64,000 bases of DNA from Bacillota bacterium (GTDB lineage Bacteria > Bacillota > Dethiobacteria > DTU022), in contig JAABTH010000011.1 of NCBI GenBank assembly GCA_011389985.1, positions 1-64,000 on the forward strand, given 5' to 3'. The stretch's first letter is position 1; each line of letters opens with the position of its first letter. Position numbers and translations under genes: made by a program. The notes below the pieces were generated by a model. The model saw nothing but the letters and a program-made list of their open reading frames with translations, ran no database searches and was not told the origin of the DNA. Below are positions 53,900 through 63,205 of this stretch, piece by piece.

Positions 53900-54298
53900 T
53901 CAATCCTTCTCAGGCGACACATCCGGTTCTACCTGGTAAGCGTCGGCAAGGCGGTTTGTGCCGCAGAAAACATCTACGACTGCCACAATTTCCGAGAGAG
54001 CTTCATTATCCAGACCGAGCCGCTTCACGGCGGCACTGTGTGAGTGAATTCAGTAAACACAATTATTGGTTATTGAAACAGCAAGGGCAATGATTTCTTT
54101 TGTACGTTTGTCGAGCTTCCCCGGCTGCATGACAACTTTTAATTTATTCCACGTTGCTTCCAGGTGGTCGGGATTAATGGCAAGGGCCTGCCAGAAGTTC
54201 GGTATGAAATCAATTTCTTTTGTTGCCTTGATATCATTGAAAACTTCTCTAACCTTACCGGTTGCTTCCTGCTCAGATACCGTTTTTAACAGGGCCAA
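53900..54298 (-). CDS. AhpD-like/carboxymuconolactone decarboxylase-family selenoprotein (in-frame UGA)
   Basis: Read through an in-frame TGA at 54050-54052, this gives 132 residues. The first 82 (from a TTG start with GGAGG upstream) are an AhpD-like domain with RTKEIIALAVSITNNC; after the UGA the frame continues IHSHSAAVKRLGLDNEAL to a normal TGA stop. The family motif is CxxCxxxH, and here it reads C-V-Y-U-I-H-S-H, so UGA sits exactly where the second Cys of the redox pair belongs. A SECIS-like hairpin follows 15 bases later. AhpD-like proteins act in thiol-dependent peroxide removal, and Sec-containing members are known. Selenocysteine genes selA-D are not in the window. A plain nonsense mutation is the alternative. 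Confidence 0.82.
54019..54034 (-). promoter_or_regulatory. Bacterial SECIS-like hairpin
   Basis: On the minus strand, 15 bases after the UGA, GCCGC pairs perfectly with GCGGC around the loop CGUGAA. The distance and the G in the second loop position meet the usual rules for bacterial SECIS elements read by SelB. The stem is short (5 pairs, with a further G-C beyond a U-U mismatch). Confidence 0.65.
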
Positions 54299-54435
54299 TT
54301 TTTTAAACCTCCAATCTCTTATTTTGAAACATATTCTTCAGCTGTCTCTGTTAATCATAGAATCAGGGAATATTACAGTTTATTTTAATCAGCAGAATCT
54401 ATCCAGAAACTTACCCTGTCATGAATAACTTGATG

Positions 54436-55317
54436 TTATAAAGGGTTCTCAAGTGCACTGACCGGGAAATAGCAAATTCCTGTTGTGCCGGGGCCTGAGT
54501 GCACTCCAAGGGCAGGGGATAATTCAGCTACTAATGATTCTACGCATTTAACACGTTTTTCCAGCATAGATCTGATTATTTCGATCTGATCAGGAGCTGC
54601 TGCATGAAGGTAGGCAACTTTAATCTTGCTACCGCTGCCAACAGTTTCTTCGACCATGTTAACCATAGCTTTATAAACTTTTTTTCGACTGTGTTCCCGG
54701 CCAAGGGGTACTATAACACCATCACGCATGCCGATGAGCGGTTTTATATTTAAGACGCTACCCATCAGGTGGGCTGCACTGCCAATACGTCCACCCATAT
54801 GTAGATATTTGAGTGTATCTGCAGTCTGAATCATATTTGCGGTCGGCACTATACGATTAAGTAAGCATATGATTTCATCCACACTGGTGCCCCTGTGTGC
54901 GGCACGGGCTGCTTCAATGACCATCCAACCATGACACATAGCCACATTAAGTGTATCAAATGCTTCCACCCTAAGGCCGCCCAATTTTTCTTCGGCCATT
55001 TCTCCTGCCAGTTTGGCTGCCTGGTAAGTACCGCTGCTTTTTGAAGTTATATGTATGCTGATGATGTTTTTGTAACCTTCAGCCGCTAATAGCTCATAGG
55101 TTTTCAAAAAATCATCCGGTCCCGGGTAAGCTGTACTTGGCAGTTTTTCTAAGGTTGGTAGCCATTGATAGAATTCATCCTGCCTGATGTCAATAAGATC
55201 GCGCCAGACTTTATCCCCGTGGTGGATATAGATGGGAACTAGATGAATATTTAATTCTGCCCTTATTGCTTCCGGAATACTTGCAGAGCTGTCACAGACT
55301 ATTGCAATATCATTCAT
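54436..55317 (-). CDS. DegV family fatty-acid-binding protein
   Basis: A 293-residue cytoplasmic protein of the DegV/FakB family. FakB members present fatty acids to the kinase FakA for phosphorylation. The opening IAIVCDSSASIPEA, the SKSSGTYQAA loop, TLKYLHMGGRIGSAAHLMG and the final GPGTTGICYFP are all conserved. GGAGG precedes the ATG. No fakA is adjacent. Upstream of the AhpD-like selenoprotein gene on the same strand, 137 bases apart. Confidence 0.95.
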   Translation of the reverse strand: MNDIAIVCDSSASIPEAIRAELNIHLVPIYIHHGDKVWRDLIDIRQDEFYQWLPTLEKLPSTAYPGPDDFLKTYELLAAEGYKNIISIHITSKSSGTYQAAKLAGEMAEEKLGGLRVEAFDTLNVAMCHGWMVIEAARAAHRGTSVDEIICLLNRIVPTANMIQTADTLKYLHMGGRIGSAAHLMGSVLNIKPLIGMRDGVIVPLGREHSRKKVYKAMVNMVEETVGSGSKIKVAYLHAAAPDQIEIIRSMLEKRVKCVESLVAELSPALGVHSGPGTTGICYFPVSALENPL

Positions 55318-55528
55318 AAAGGAACCTCCTCTGAATGAAAATGTTTAAGGTTACACTGTAAAGATATTATCACACATATAACATCAAGCCAAAGGCATTT
55401 TAACCGATGATGTTTGAGTGAATATATCTGTGACGGAACGGGTAACAAAAAAAATACCTGCCAGGTATTGACTCAGTGTAATTCACAGGTCCGTTTCCTG
55501 GAACTGCGCTATAAGGTATAATTAAACT

Positions 55529-56758
55529 ATGGAACTTTTATCACCTGCCGGTAACCTGGAAAAACTTAAAACAGCGGTTCGTTTTGGTGCAGATGCAGTC
55601 TACTGCGGGGCTGGCTCATTTTCTCTGCGCGCTCCTGAAACTTCTTTTTCCCTGGATGAACTAGCCGAAGGGGTCAAATTTGCCCATGAACAATGGTGCA
55701 AAGTGTACCTTGCCATGAATATATTTCCATATGATCAAGATTTGGATGCGATGAAAGCCTATTTAGCTAAAGCTGTAAAAATTGGTGTCGATGCCGTTAT
55801 TGTATCCGATCCGGGAGTAGTTTCATTAGCCCAGTCACTTAATGCAGGAGTTAAAATTCACCTCAGCACTCAGGCCAATACTACAAACAGCGAATCGGTC
55901 AGATTCTGGCATAATCAGGGAGTAGCCAGAATTGTTTTGGCCCGTGAGTTGAACCTGGATCAAGTTGGCGCAATCAAGCAAAGTGTTCCGGAAATGGAAC
56001 TTGAAGTATTTGTTCACGGCGCAATGTGTATTGCCTATTCTGGCCGTTGTCTGTTGTCCAGTTTGATGAGCAGCCGTTCGGCCAATCAGGGTTTGTGCAC
56101 GCAGCCCTGCCGCTGGGAATACCGGATACACGAGGTTGGCCGAAATGAGGATCTGACTATTACTGAAGATGAGCGAGGGACTTATTTGCTAAACTCGAGG
56201 GACTTATGTATGATTGAGCACATTCCCGCACTGGCGTCTGCAGGAGTTGACAGTCTGAAAATAGAAGGCCGGATGAAAACAACGTATTATGTTGCAGCAA
56301 CAACTAGAGCTTACAGGTTGGCCCTTGATAATTTCGCTGCGCCAGGTAAATCTTATAAATTTAACCCTGAGCTATTAGCTGAGCTGACCAAGGTATCGCA
56401 CCGTCCGTACAGCACAGGATTTTATCTTCCTGATCTCGTTGATAAAACTGAGCACACTGAAAACTCTTCGTACATCAGGGGTTATGATTTTGTTGGAATC
56501 GTAGACAGTGATAATCTGGAAGCTGGACATTTAACAATTAAAGCCCGGAACAGGTTTGCCGTGGGAGATGAGCTGGAGATTTTAGATCCGCGCTCTGATG
56601 ATGTTACCGTGATCAGAGTTGAGCACATAAGTGATTGTAAAACCGGGGCAGAGATAAATGCTGCCCATAATGGTTATATTGTAGATGTTGCCGGGCCCCG
56701 TGAAAACCGAAATAGAGTAAGTTCCGAAGCGATCGTCAGGAGAAAAGCTGATTTCTGA
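55529..56758 (+). CDS. U32 family peptidase (TrhP/RlhA-like)
   Basis: A 409-residue protein. ELLSPAGNLEKLKTAVRFGA and DAVYCGAGSFSLRA at the start, and GRCLLSSLMSSRSANQG with CTQPCRWEY, are the U32 signature. Members with this layout carry an iron-sulfur site and take part in RNA hydroxylation (tRNA ho5U by TrhP, rRNA by RlhA) rather than clear proteolysis. The C-terminal beta domain (about 320-409) is present. The start is ATG; no ribosome-binding site is obvious, but TATAAT lies 10-15 bases upstream, so the mRNA may be nearly leaderless. Confidence 0.92.
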   Translation: MELLSPAGNLEKLKTAVRFGADAVYCGAGSFSLRAPETSFSLDELAEGVKFAHEQWCKVYLAMNIFPYDQDLDAMKAYLAKAVKIGVDAVIVSDPGVVSLAQSLNAGVKIHLSTQANTTNSESVRFWHNQGVARIVLARELNLDQVGAIKQSVPEMELEVFVHGAMCIAYSGRCLLSSLMSSRSANQGLCTQPCRWEYRIHEVGRNEDLTITEDERGTYLLNSRDLCMIEHIPALASAGVDSLKIEGRMKTTYYVAATTRAYRLALDNFAAPGKSYKFNPELLAELTKVSHRPYSTGFYLPDLVDKTEHTENSSYIRGYDFVGIVDSDNLEAGHLTIKARNRFAVGDELEILDPRSDDVTVIRVEHISDCKTGAEINAAHNGYIVDVAGPRENRNRVSSEAIVRRKADF

Positions 56759-56976
56759 GAGAAAAATTATTTATGTACAATAAAACCATATAAGATCATT
56801 ATTCATAGTCCCGTAAATTTACTGCTTGTAATTATTGTCTAGCTTCATAGCGGGGCTCTCCATATAACACTTGTTTTCCTTATGGTTTACCTTCCTTATA
56901 TCTTAACTATCTTTTTAGTCCCCAATATTGATAGCTTCGGGTATAATAGAGGTTGTGGTTTTAGGAGGTGTCTTTA

Positions 56977-58578
56977 TTGTTCTGGGAAATTACTTTCAGT
57001 TCATTGGGCGGCTTAGGCCTTTTTCTTTTTGGCATTCAAATCATGGCCTCTGGAATGCAAAAAGCAGCCGGGGATCGTTTTCGGCGCATTCTTGAGGTGC
57101 TGACTAATAAGCCCATACTTGGAGCGCTAACTGGTGTGGTGGTTACCTTACTGGTCCAAAGCAGCAGTACCGTTACTGTAATGGTAGTTGGATTTGCCAA
57201 TGCCGGTTTAATGAACCTTTCCCAGGCAATAAGTGTTATTATCGGCGCCAATATTGGAACAACAATAACTGCTCAAATTGTATCATTTAAAATCGGGGTT
57301 GTAATTTTTCCCGCTATCGGCATCGGTTCGCTGCTTAATTTTTTTGGCCGCCGGCGCATCCATCGGTACCTTGGTCAGACGCTTCTCGGTTTTGGTTTGC
57401 TTTTTCTAGGCATGACGACTATGTCTGAAGGGATGAGTCCGCTGAGAGACCTGGATGCTTTTCATAACTTGCTGATGCAGTTTAGTGTTTATCCTTTGTT
57501 GGGAATTCTTTGCGGAGCGGTCTTTACCGCTTTAATTCAGAGCAGCAGCGCTGCAACAGGCGTTATTATTGCGCTCACAATGCAGGATCTCATACCCTTT
57601 CATTCAGCAGTACCGTTGATTCTCGGAACAAATATCGGAACATGTGTAACCGCCATATTGGCCGGAATAGGCGCTAATGTAGCTGCAAGAAGAGCTGCTG
57701 TTGCTCATGTGCTGTTTAATACTTTTGGTGTTATCTTAGCACTAATATTTCTGGATCCATTTACTGATTTGATGATGCAGACAGCCAGTACGATTCCCCG
57801 CCAGGTGGCAAATACCCATACAGCATTCAATCTCTTTGGGACAATTATTTTCATAATATTTATCAGGCAGTTTACTGCCCTGGTATGTAAAATAATACCA
57901 GGGGATGATACAAAATTGGATTTCGGACCCAAATTTCTTGATCCTCGCATTTTGAAAACACCTGCTGCAGCCATAGGCGGGGTTAAGCAGGAGCTATTGC
58001 GCATGGCTATTATTGCCCGGGAAATGCTTGAAGAGGCAATGCAGGTATTTATAAAAAGCGATTTGAAAAAGGTTCAACATATTGAACAGATGGAAGAGTT
58101 GATCAATGATTTGGAAAAAGAAATAAATATCTACCTGGCTGATGTTTCCCAGCATTCCATGACACGCGAACAGTCTGTAATGATCGGCAGCCTGATGTCT
58201 GCGGCTAATGATCTGGAACGGATTGGCGATCATGCAGAAAATATCTTAAGGCTTTCCGAGGAAGCAGTTGAAAACAGGCTGCCTGTTTCAAATGCCGCCC
58301 TAGAAGAATTAACCGATTATTATAAAAAAGTTGATTCTATGCTTGAGAGGGCGACAATTGCTTTTGAAAAAGATGACGGGGAGATGGCTGCTCAGGTTAT
58401 AAAAGATGATGACGAGGTTGATGATCAGGAGAAAATACTCCGCCACGAACATATAGATCGCATCAATACTAAGAAGTGTTATCCAGCCGTGGGGGTAATT
58501 TACCTGGATCTGTTAAGTAACCTGGAACGAGTTGCAGACCATGCTACGAAAATTGCTCATATGGTTTTAGAAAATTAA
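56977..58578 (+). CDS. Na/Pi cotransporter family protein with PhoU-like domain
   Basis: About 533 residues. The N-terminal membrane part has two NaPi repeats with the QSSS motif (LVQSSSTVTVM and LIQSSSAATGV), and the cytoplasmic C-terminal part (about 340-533) is PhoU-like, helical, with ANDLERIGDHAENI and LERVADHATKI. It resembles YjbB/NptA phosphate transporters. TTG at 56977 is chosen, with GGAGG eight bases upstream; a GTG nine bases earlier overlaps that site. It may export or import phosphate. Next downstream is a GH130 phosphorylase-like gene. Confidence 0.93.
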   Translation: MFWEITFSSLGGLGLFLFGIQIMASGMQKAAGDRFRRILEVLTNKPILGALTGVVVTLLVQSSSTVTVMVVGFANAGLMNLSQAISVIIGANIGTTITAQIVSFKIGVVIFPAIGIGSLLNFFGRRRIHRYLGQTLLGFGLLFLGMTTMSEGMSPLRDLDAFHNLLMQFSVYPLLGILCGAVFTALIQSSSAATGVIIALTMQDLIPFHSAVPLILGTNIGTCVTAILAGIGANVAARRAAVAHVLFNTFGVILALIFLDPFTDLMMQTASTIPRQVANTHTAFNLFGTIIFIIFIRQFTALVCKIIPGDDTKLDFGPKFLDPRILKTPAAAIGGVKQELLRMAIIAREMLEEAMQVFIKSDLKKVQHIEQMEELINDLEKEINIYLADVSQHSMTREQSVMIGSLMSAANDLERIGDHAENILRLSEEAVENRLPVSNAALEELTDYYKKVDSMLERATIAFEKDDGEMAAQVIKDDDEVDDQEKILRHEHIDRINTKKCYPAVGVIYLDLLSNLERVADHATKIAHMVLEN

Positions 58579-58663
58579 GCAGAAAATTATTTGAAATTAA
58601 TTTATGTGCATGGACATCAACAAATGTTTATAATATAGTGTCAGTAGCATTATATGGGGAGCG

Positions 58664-60139
58664 ATGTTTAATTTGGCCATACATGTTGATCGTAAGGATA
58701 TCAGGTTCTATCCTGACTCAAAAAGGGTAATTGCCCGTTATTTCTTTCCCGGTGGAGAAGAAAGGGCTTTAAGTATTATAAAAAAAATACTATCCATGTC
58801 TGAAGAGGATATTAGGTTCACTTTAAACCAGGTCCTCACTAACTTCTCGCAACGGCACCGCAATATTTCCAAGATCTACCGTAAGAACTTTAATAATGTT
58901 AAGGATATAATCAAGAAGGTGGAAGTTGAACCTGAAAAATTGTCAAAATCAGCCAAACTGTTGATTGGTTCTTACTTCACTATGGAGTATTCAATTGAAT
59001 CGGCAGCTTTTTTTAACCCCAGTATCATGGAGGATCCCGACCAAACATCTCTCTGCGAGGGGGAAAAAAGGGTAATTGTCAGCTTTAGGGCCACAGGGGA
59101 AGGCCACATATCATCAATTGTATTCAGAAGCGGAATAATCGATCAGGATAACAATCTTCTGTTTAAAGACCCCGGGGAGTTAGTTGATATACCTGAAGCG
59201 ATTAAAAGACATGTATACAATAAGAAGGAATTTGTAGACAAACTATCGGAAATGCATATTCAGGAGAACCTGGTTGGTATGGTTATGGAACACCTAAAGG
59301 ATCATTTTACTTACGGGGATCTGCAGGCTAGTATCGTTCAGGCGATAGAGAGCAATAATCTTGATGCGGTTCAGAGAAAAGTGGTCCAAGATGTTAACTG
59401 GCTGGCGAATTCACATTACGAGATAAGTTTTTCTCTTGATACAGCCCTGTCTGAAAGGGTTATATTTCCTATCTCATATACAGAAAGCAATGGAATCGAA
59501 GATGCCCGCTTCGTAAAATTTACTGAAAACGATGGCTCTGTAATTTATTATGCTACATATACAGCTTTCAACGGATTTACAATTCTTCCCAAGCTGATTG
59601 AGACAACAGATTTTTACACCTTTAAGGTTTTACCTATCCACGGAGAGTATGCTCAGAACAAGGGCATGGCCCTGTTTCCAAGAAAAATCAACGATAAATA
59701 TTGTATGGTTTCCAGGGTTGACGGTGTCAACAATTATATAATGTTTTCAGAAGACATTCATTTTTGGCGTGATGCCCAAAAAATTCAGGAACCGCAGTTT
59801 CCCTGGCAGTATATCCAGGTTGGCAATTGTGGCTCTCCAATAGAAACTGAAAAAGGCTGGCTTTTGCTTACTCATGGAGTCGGCTCGATGCGGCGGTATT
59901 GCCTGGGGATCACTTTGCTTGACAGGGATGATCCGACCAGAGTTATTGGCCAGACGCGTGAACCGCTTTTAGCGCCGAATGATGAAGAGCGCGAAGGTTA
60001 CGTGCCGAATGTGGTTTATTCCTGCGGAGCAATCATTCACAATGGTGAGTTGGTTATTCCATATGCCATGGCTGACTATGCTTCCACCTTTGCGACAGTA
60101 TCACTGGATGAACTTTTTGGGGAAATAGAATATTACTAA
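58664..60139 (+). CDS. Glycoside hydrolase family 130 protein (phosphorylase-like)
   Basis: A 491-residue protein. Residues about 240-491 carry the GH130 five-bladed propeller: GIEDARFVKF, TYTAFNG, GMALFPRKI, SRVDGVNN, GVGSMRRYCLGI and VVYSCGAIIHNGELVIPY. GH130 enzymes mostly phosphorolyse beta-mannosides. The N-terminal 200 residues are an extra domain that I do not recognise. GGGGAG lies 3 bases before the ATG. It is cytoplasmic (no signal peptide) and followed by the DUF815 ATPase after 39 bases. It could supply mannose 1-phosphate. Confidence 0.88.
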   Translation: MFNLAIHVDRKDIRFYPDSKRVIARYFFPGGEERALSIIKKILSMSEEDIRFTLNQVLTNFSQRHRNISKIYRKNFNNVKDIIKKVEVEPEKLSKSAKLLIGSYFTMEYSIESAAFFNPSIMEDPDQTSLCEGEKRVIVSFRATGEGHISSIVFRSGIIDQDNNLLFKDPGELVDIPEAIKRHVYNKKEFVDKLSEMHIQENLVGMVMEHLKDHFTYGDLQASIVQAIESNNLDAVQRKVVQDVNWLANSHYEISFSLDTALSERVIFPISYTESNGIEDARFVKFTENDGSVIYYATYTAFNGFTILPKLIETTDFYTFKVLPIHGEYAQNKGMALFPRKINDKYCMVSRVDGVNNYIMFSEDIHFWRDAQKIQEPQFPWQYIQVGNCGSPIETEKGWLLLTHGVGSMRRYCLGITLLDRDDPTRVIGQTREPLLAPNDEEREGYVPNVVYSCGAIIHNGELVIPYAMADYASTFATVSLDELFGEIEYY

Positions 60140-60178
60140 GTTTAATAAAAGCAGTGTTAAGGTATGAGGGATCCGATA

Positions 60179-61543
60179 ATGGCAGATATAAATAAAGATG
60201 CTCAAAGAGTGTTAAATGCCATAGAATGCCTGACCCTTTATAGGGTTCTTTTTAATGATCCTGTGCTTGGTTGTTTCAAACGGCTGTTACAGCTTCTAGT
60301 TAAAAGAGATCCCACAGCAGCCGGTTTGTATTATGAGTTGATCGGCAGGTTGCTTGAGCTGAATCAAGTTCGAAATTCAGGCAGTATAAATATCTTCAGA
60401 AACTACATGTTAGATCTAATCGCCTCTACAGAAAATATATTCAGCCGCACGAGTGAAAAATATACTTATAGTGAAATTGATCATTTAATAATCAGGGCAG
60501 TTAAGAATGATCTTCGTCTGCTTAAAGTAATCTATGATTTTAATCTAACCGGATACGGAGAGCATTTAACTGACATCCTTGATATAAGTGATTTTGCCCC
60601 CGATTTAGATAGCTTAGTTATAGGGCAGAGTAATGGTGATAGTTATCCTGACTATTATTTCCAAAAAAGAGTCCGGTTTAAAGAGATAATGATATCCTCA
60701 ACCGACTGGAGCGATAATATTATTGGCCTCTATAATTTTTATCACGAAACTGGCAGTGGCAGTTTCGGACGGTTCTGGGCTTTTAAGTGGGAGAGCAGTG
60801 GATCATTCCCGCAGTTAAGAGGTGTTGCCCGCCCGGATTCGATTCGCATTGATGATCTTGTCGGCTATGAAGACCAGAAGGAAGAGATCCTCAGAAACAC
60901 AAAGCAGTTTGTCAGAGGGTTAAGTGCAAACAATATGCTGCTTTACGGGGACCGCGGTACGGGGAAATCGTCTACAGTTAAGAGTCTAATTCATATTTTT
61001 GGGGCAGAAGGTTTACGGATAATTGAAGTATCAAAGCATGATCTGCAAAGTTTACACCTTATTGTGTCCGCAATTGAAGGACGCGCGCAAAAATTTATTA
61101 TATTTATTGACGATCTTTCTTTTGAAGAAGATGAAACAGAGTATAAAGCTTTAAAGGCTTTACTTGAGGGTAGTATTAACCGGCCTCCGGATAATGTTTT
61201 GGTATATGCAACTTCAAATCGCCGGAACATAGTCAGAGAATATTTTAGTGATCGGGAGTCAGATGAGGTAGGCACACAGGATACGTATCAGGAAAAGCTT
61301 TCCCTCGCCGATCGATTCGGGATTAAGCTTGTTTATTCTGCTCCGGACAAGAAAGAGTTTCTTCATACTGTCGATGAGTTGGCCGCCAAAAGTGGAATTA
61401 TGATCAATCAACATGAACTGCACGAACTTGCCCTGCGCTGGGTGCTGTGGCATAATGCCCGCTCGGGCCGCACAGCAAAACAGTTTATAGACGATTTAAA
61501 AGGAAGGCTTGGATTAAGCGCGGATAATTCGGCGGGAAAATGA
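60179..61543 (+). CDS. DUF815 family AAA-type ATPase
   Basis: About 454 residues. The N-terminal 220 residues are helical; the AAA part has DDLVGYEDQKEEIL, Walker A YGDRGTGKSS and Walker B FIIFIDDLSFEE, then YATSNRRNIVREYF and SLADRFGIKL. This matches DUF815, a family of unknown function widespread in Clostridia. ATG 60179 has GAGGG upstream; an ATG 15 bases earlier is in frame. It is close behind GH130 and may be co-transcribed, though no functional link is clear. Confidence 0.92.
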   Translation: MADINKDAQRVLNAIECLTLYRVLFNDPVLGCFKRLLQLLVKRDPTAAGLYYELIGRLLELNQVRNSGSINIFRNYMLDLIASTENIFSRTSEKYTYSEIDHLIIRAVKNDLRLLKVIYDFNLTGYGEHLTDILDISDFAPDLDSLVIGQSNGDSYPDYYFQKRVRFKEIMISSTDWSDNIIGLYNFYHETGSGSFGRFWAFKWESSGSFPQLRGVARPDSIRIDDLVGYEDQKEEILRNTKQFVRGLSANNMLLYGDRGTGKSSTVKSLIHIFGAEGLRIIEVSKHDLQSLHLIVSAIEGRAQKFIIFIDDLSFEEDETEYKALKALLEGSINRPPDNVLVYATSNRRNIVREYFSDRESDEVGTQDTYQEKLSLADRFGIKLVYSAPDKKEFLHTVDELAAKSGIMINQHELHELALRWVLWHNARSGRTAKQFIDDLKGRLGLSADNSAGK

Positions 61544-61560
61544 GATATATTTCTTGATTG

Positions 61561-61703
61561 GTACTACAGCGAAAGATTTTATATTTAAAAAATTTTTAGT
61601 GGCCAAAGCAGTAATTTGTAGCGAAATAATTGCCAGAATAGAAGTTTTCCGCTCAAAAATACCGCAGTTTTTACAAAGAGTTAATGAACCTTCGCTGTAG
61701 TAC
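61561..61703. mobile_element. MITE-like element bounded by 13-base inverted repeats
   Basis: GTACTACAGCGAA at 61561-61573 and TTCGCTGTAGTAC at 61691-61703 are perfect inverted repeats around 117 AT-rich, non-coding bases. Pairing extends partly outward. No clear target duplication is seen. It lies between the DUF815 gene and a decayed gene. A long terminator-like hairpin is an alternative. Confidence 0.5.
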
Positions 61704-61776
61704 TAATTATTTTTAGCACCGGTATTGCGCAGATTAATTAGCAAGTAATCAAATATTCAGGAGGAAAGTAAACGTT

Positions 61777-62988
61777 ATGGATATGGAATAACTTAAAAAT
61801 AAGCCAATTGCAATTTTAGGCGCCGGTGCAGTTGGGAAAGCACAGGCTGCTGATTGTGCCCTGGCCGGAGCAGAAGTACATCTCTGTGATTTGCCGCCCT
61901 TTTCGAAAAAAACTCTTTTTGGGATTATGGAAAGTGGCATAATTTTTTTCGCACACAATTAAACCTTTACGGGTTTGAACGTTCAGGAGTTGCTCGAATG
62001 AAAATGGTAACTGAGGAAGTTGCCGAAGCGGTTAAAGGAGCAGGGTTAGTCATTGTTACCACGCCGGCATTTGGTCATCAGGTTTTTTTGAGAAGCTGAT
62101 TCCATGTTTTGAAGACGGAATGTTTATTCATATCTTTCCCGACAAATTCGGTCCGCTGCTATTACGTAGAATGATGCGTGAAGCAGGTTGTAACAAAAAA
62201 GTAATAATTGGCGGTTGGTCAAGCTCACCTTATGGAAGCAGAGTTGATATCAGGGGTGGAGTGGTTCTTCCTCGTATCCGTGCTTATTACCGGGCAATTA
62301 CCTTAAGAGGCGCTGCGATGCCAATGACAGATCAGGAAGCTTTTCTTGAAAGCGCCAAGTATCTTGGACCAATGGATTGCATTACGAAGAACGACGGAAT
62401 TGATCCAGGGGATACAGCTCTTGATATTGGTTTCAGTAATGTAAACCCTGTCTTACACTGTTCGGGAACTATACTTGGAGTTGGTGTAATGGAAAACTGG
62501 GGAGTAATATATGGCACAGACAAATACGATTATTCTATATACTCGCATGCATACTGCCCCTCTATAGCAAAAGTACAATACTCCTTTTATTTAGAACAAT
62601 GTGCTATTGCCGATGCAATAGGCGTCGGTATCCAACAATTTGAAAAAAGCAGTTTTTCCATAGGGAGAGTATCTTAGGGGCCGAATATATGGGGCCAGAT
62701 TAAGAAATTCCTTTTGAACAACAAGACTACATTCAGTATGGCACAGGCCCTCATGATATTAATAATAGATATATCACTGAGGATATACCGGTTGGTTGTC
62801 ATATTTACCATGAACTAGGTCGCATATTCGGTGTTCATACTCCGGTTATTGATTCTATGATTAATTTGGCCAATGTCATGATGGAAACCGACTACTTCCC
62901 AGACTTAATTCTACCCAAAATATTTACCAGACTAAATGCTACACCGTCGTCCACTGTAGAACTTACTTTGGGAATTTACTATAATTAA
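61777..62988 (+). pseudogene. Opine/octopine dehydrogenase-family pseudogene
   Basis: Pieces in three frames reconstruct an NAD(P)-dependent opine dehydrogenase-like protein: PIAILGAGAVGKAQAADCAL (Rossmann), GLVIVTTPAFGHQVF, FIHIFPDKFGPLLLRRMM, and a C-terminal GPHDINNRYITEDIPVG. Lesions: a TAA at codon 5 (61789-61791), a frameshift near 61943-61955 in a run of seven T, another at the seven-T run 62083-62089, a third near 62650-62674, and an in-frame TAA at 62701-62703. GGAGG still stands before the ATG. Homopolymer indels might be sequencing errors, but the stops are not. The intact enzyme would reduce an imine of an amino acid and a keto acid. Confidence 0.85.
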
Positions 62989-63004
62989 AAGTACTCGAGA
63001 GAAG

Positions 63005-63033
63005 TTGACAAAAATAATCAAAAGCTTTATACT
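63005..63033 (+). promoter_or_regulatory. Strong sigma-A promoter
   Basis: Consensus TTGACA, a 17-base spacer and TATACT, just after the pseudogene. It should drive the oligopeptide-binding protein gene through a leader of about 165 bases. Confidence 0.85.
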
Positions 63034-63042
63034 TGAGGTCAT

Positions 63043-63101
63043 AAATTACTAGTGACGAGAGAAAAGTAATTTCTTCATAGGAATGCGCTTTTCTCTTTTT
63101 T
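63043..63101 (+). promoter_or_regulatory. Attenuator-like leader with terminator hairpin
   Basis: A terminator: GAGAAAAG (63059-63066) pairs with CTTTTCTC (63088-63095) and is followed by six T. An upstream hairpin, AAATTACT (63043-63050) with AGTAATTT (63065-63072), encloses the terminator's 5' arm, so the two structures compete. It lies between the promoter and the gene at 63206, suggesting conditional read-through. No known riboswitch class was recognised. Confidence 0.6.
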
Positions 63102-63205
63102 GTTAGCTGGATTCCTCTAAAAAAATGTTAAAAAAGGAGGTTTTACTTTTTTGTAGAATATTGTCAGAAGATAAAGGAAATCAAAAAATTATTGGAGGGG
63201 AAAAA

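Noticed and set aside
53900-54052. TGA in the AhpD-like gene as a simple nonsense mutation
   Set aside because: The TGA is exactly at a redox Cys, the downstream frame is undamaged, and a SECIS-like hairpin sits at the right distance. Not fully excluded.
54050-54298. The AhpD-like frame as a complete 82-residue protein
   Set aside because: It stops in the middle of the CxxC motif, and the conserved half continues in the same frame after TGA; read-through at selenocysteine explains the data better.
54436-55317. DegV and the selenoprotein as one functional operon
   Set aside because: A 137-base gap lies between them, and the families have no known link.
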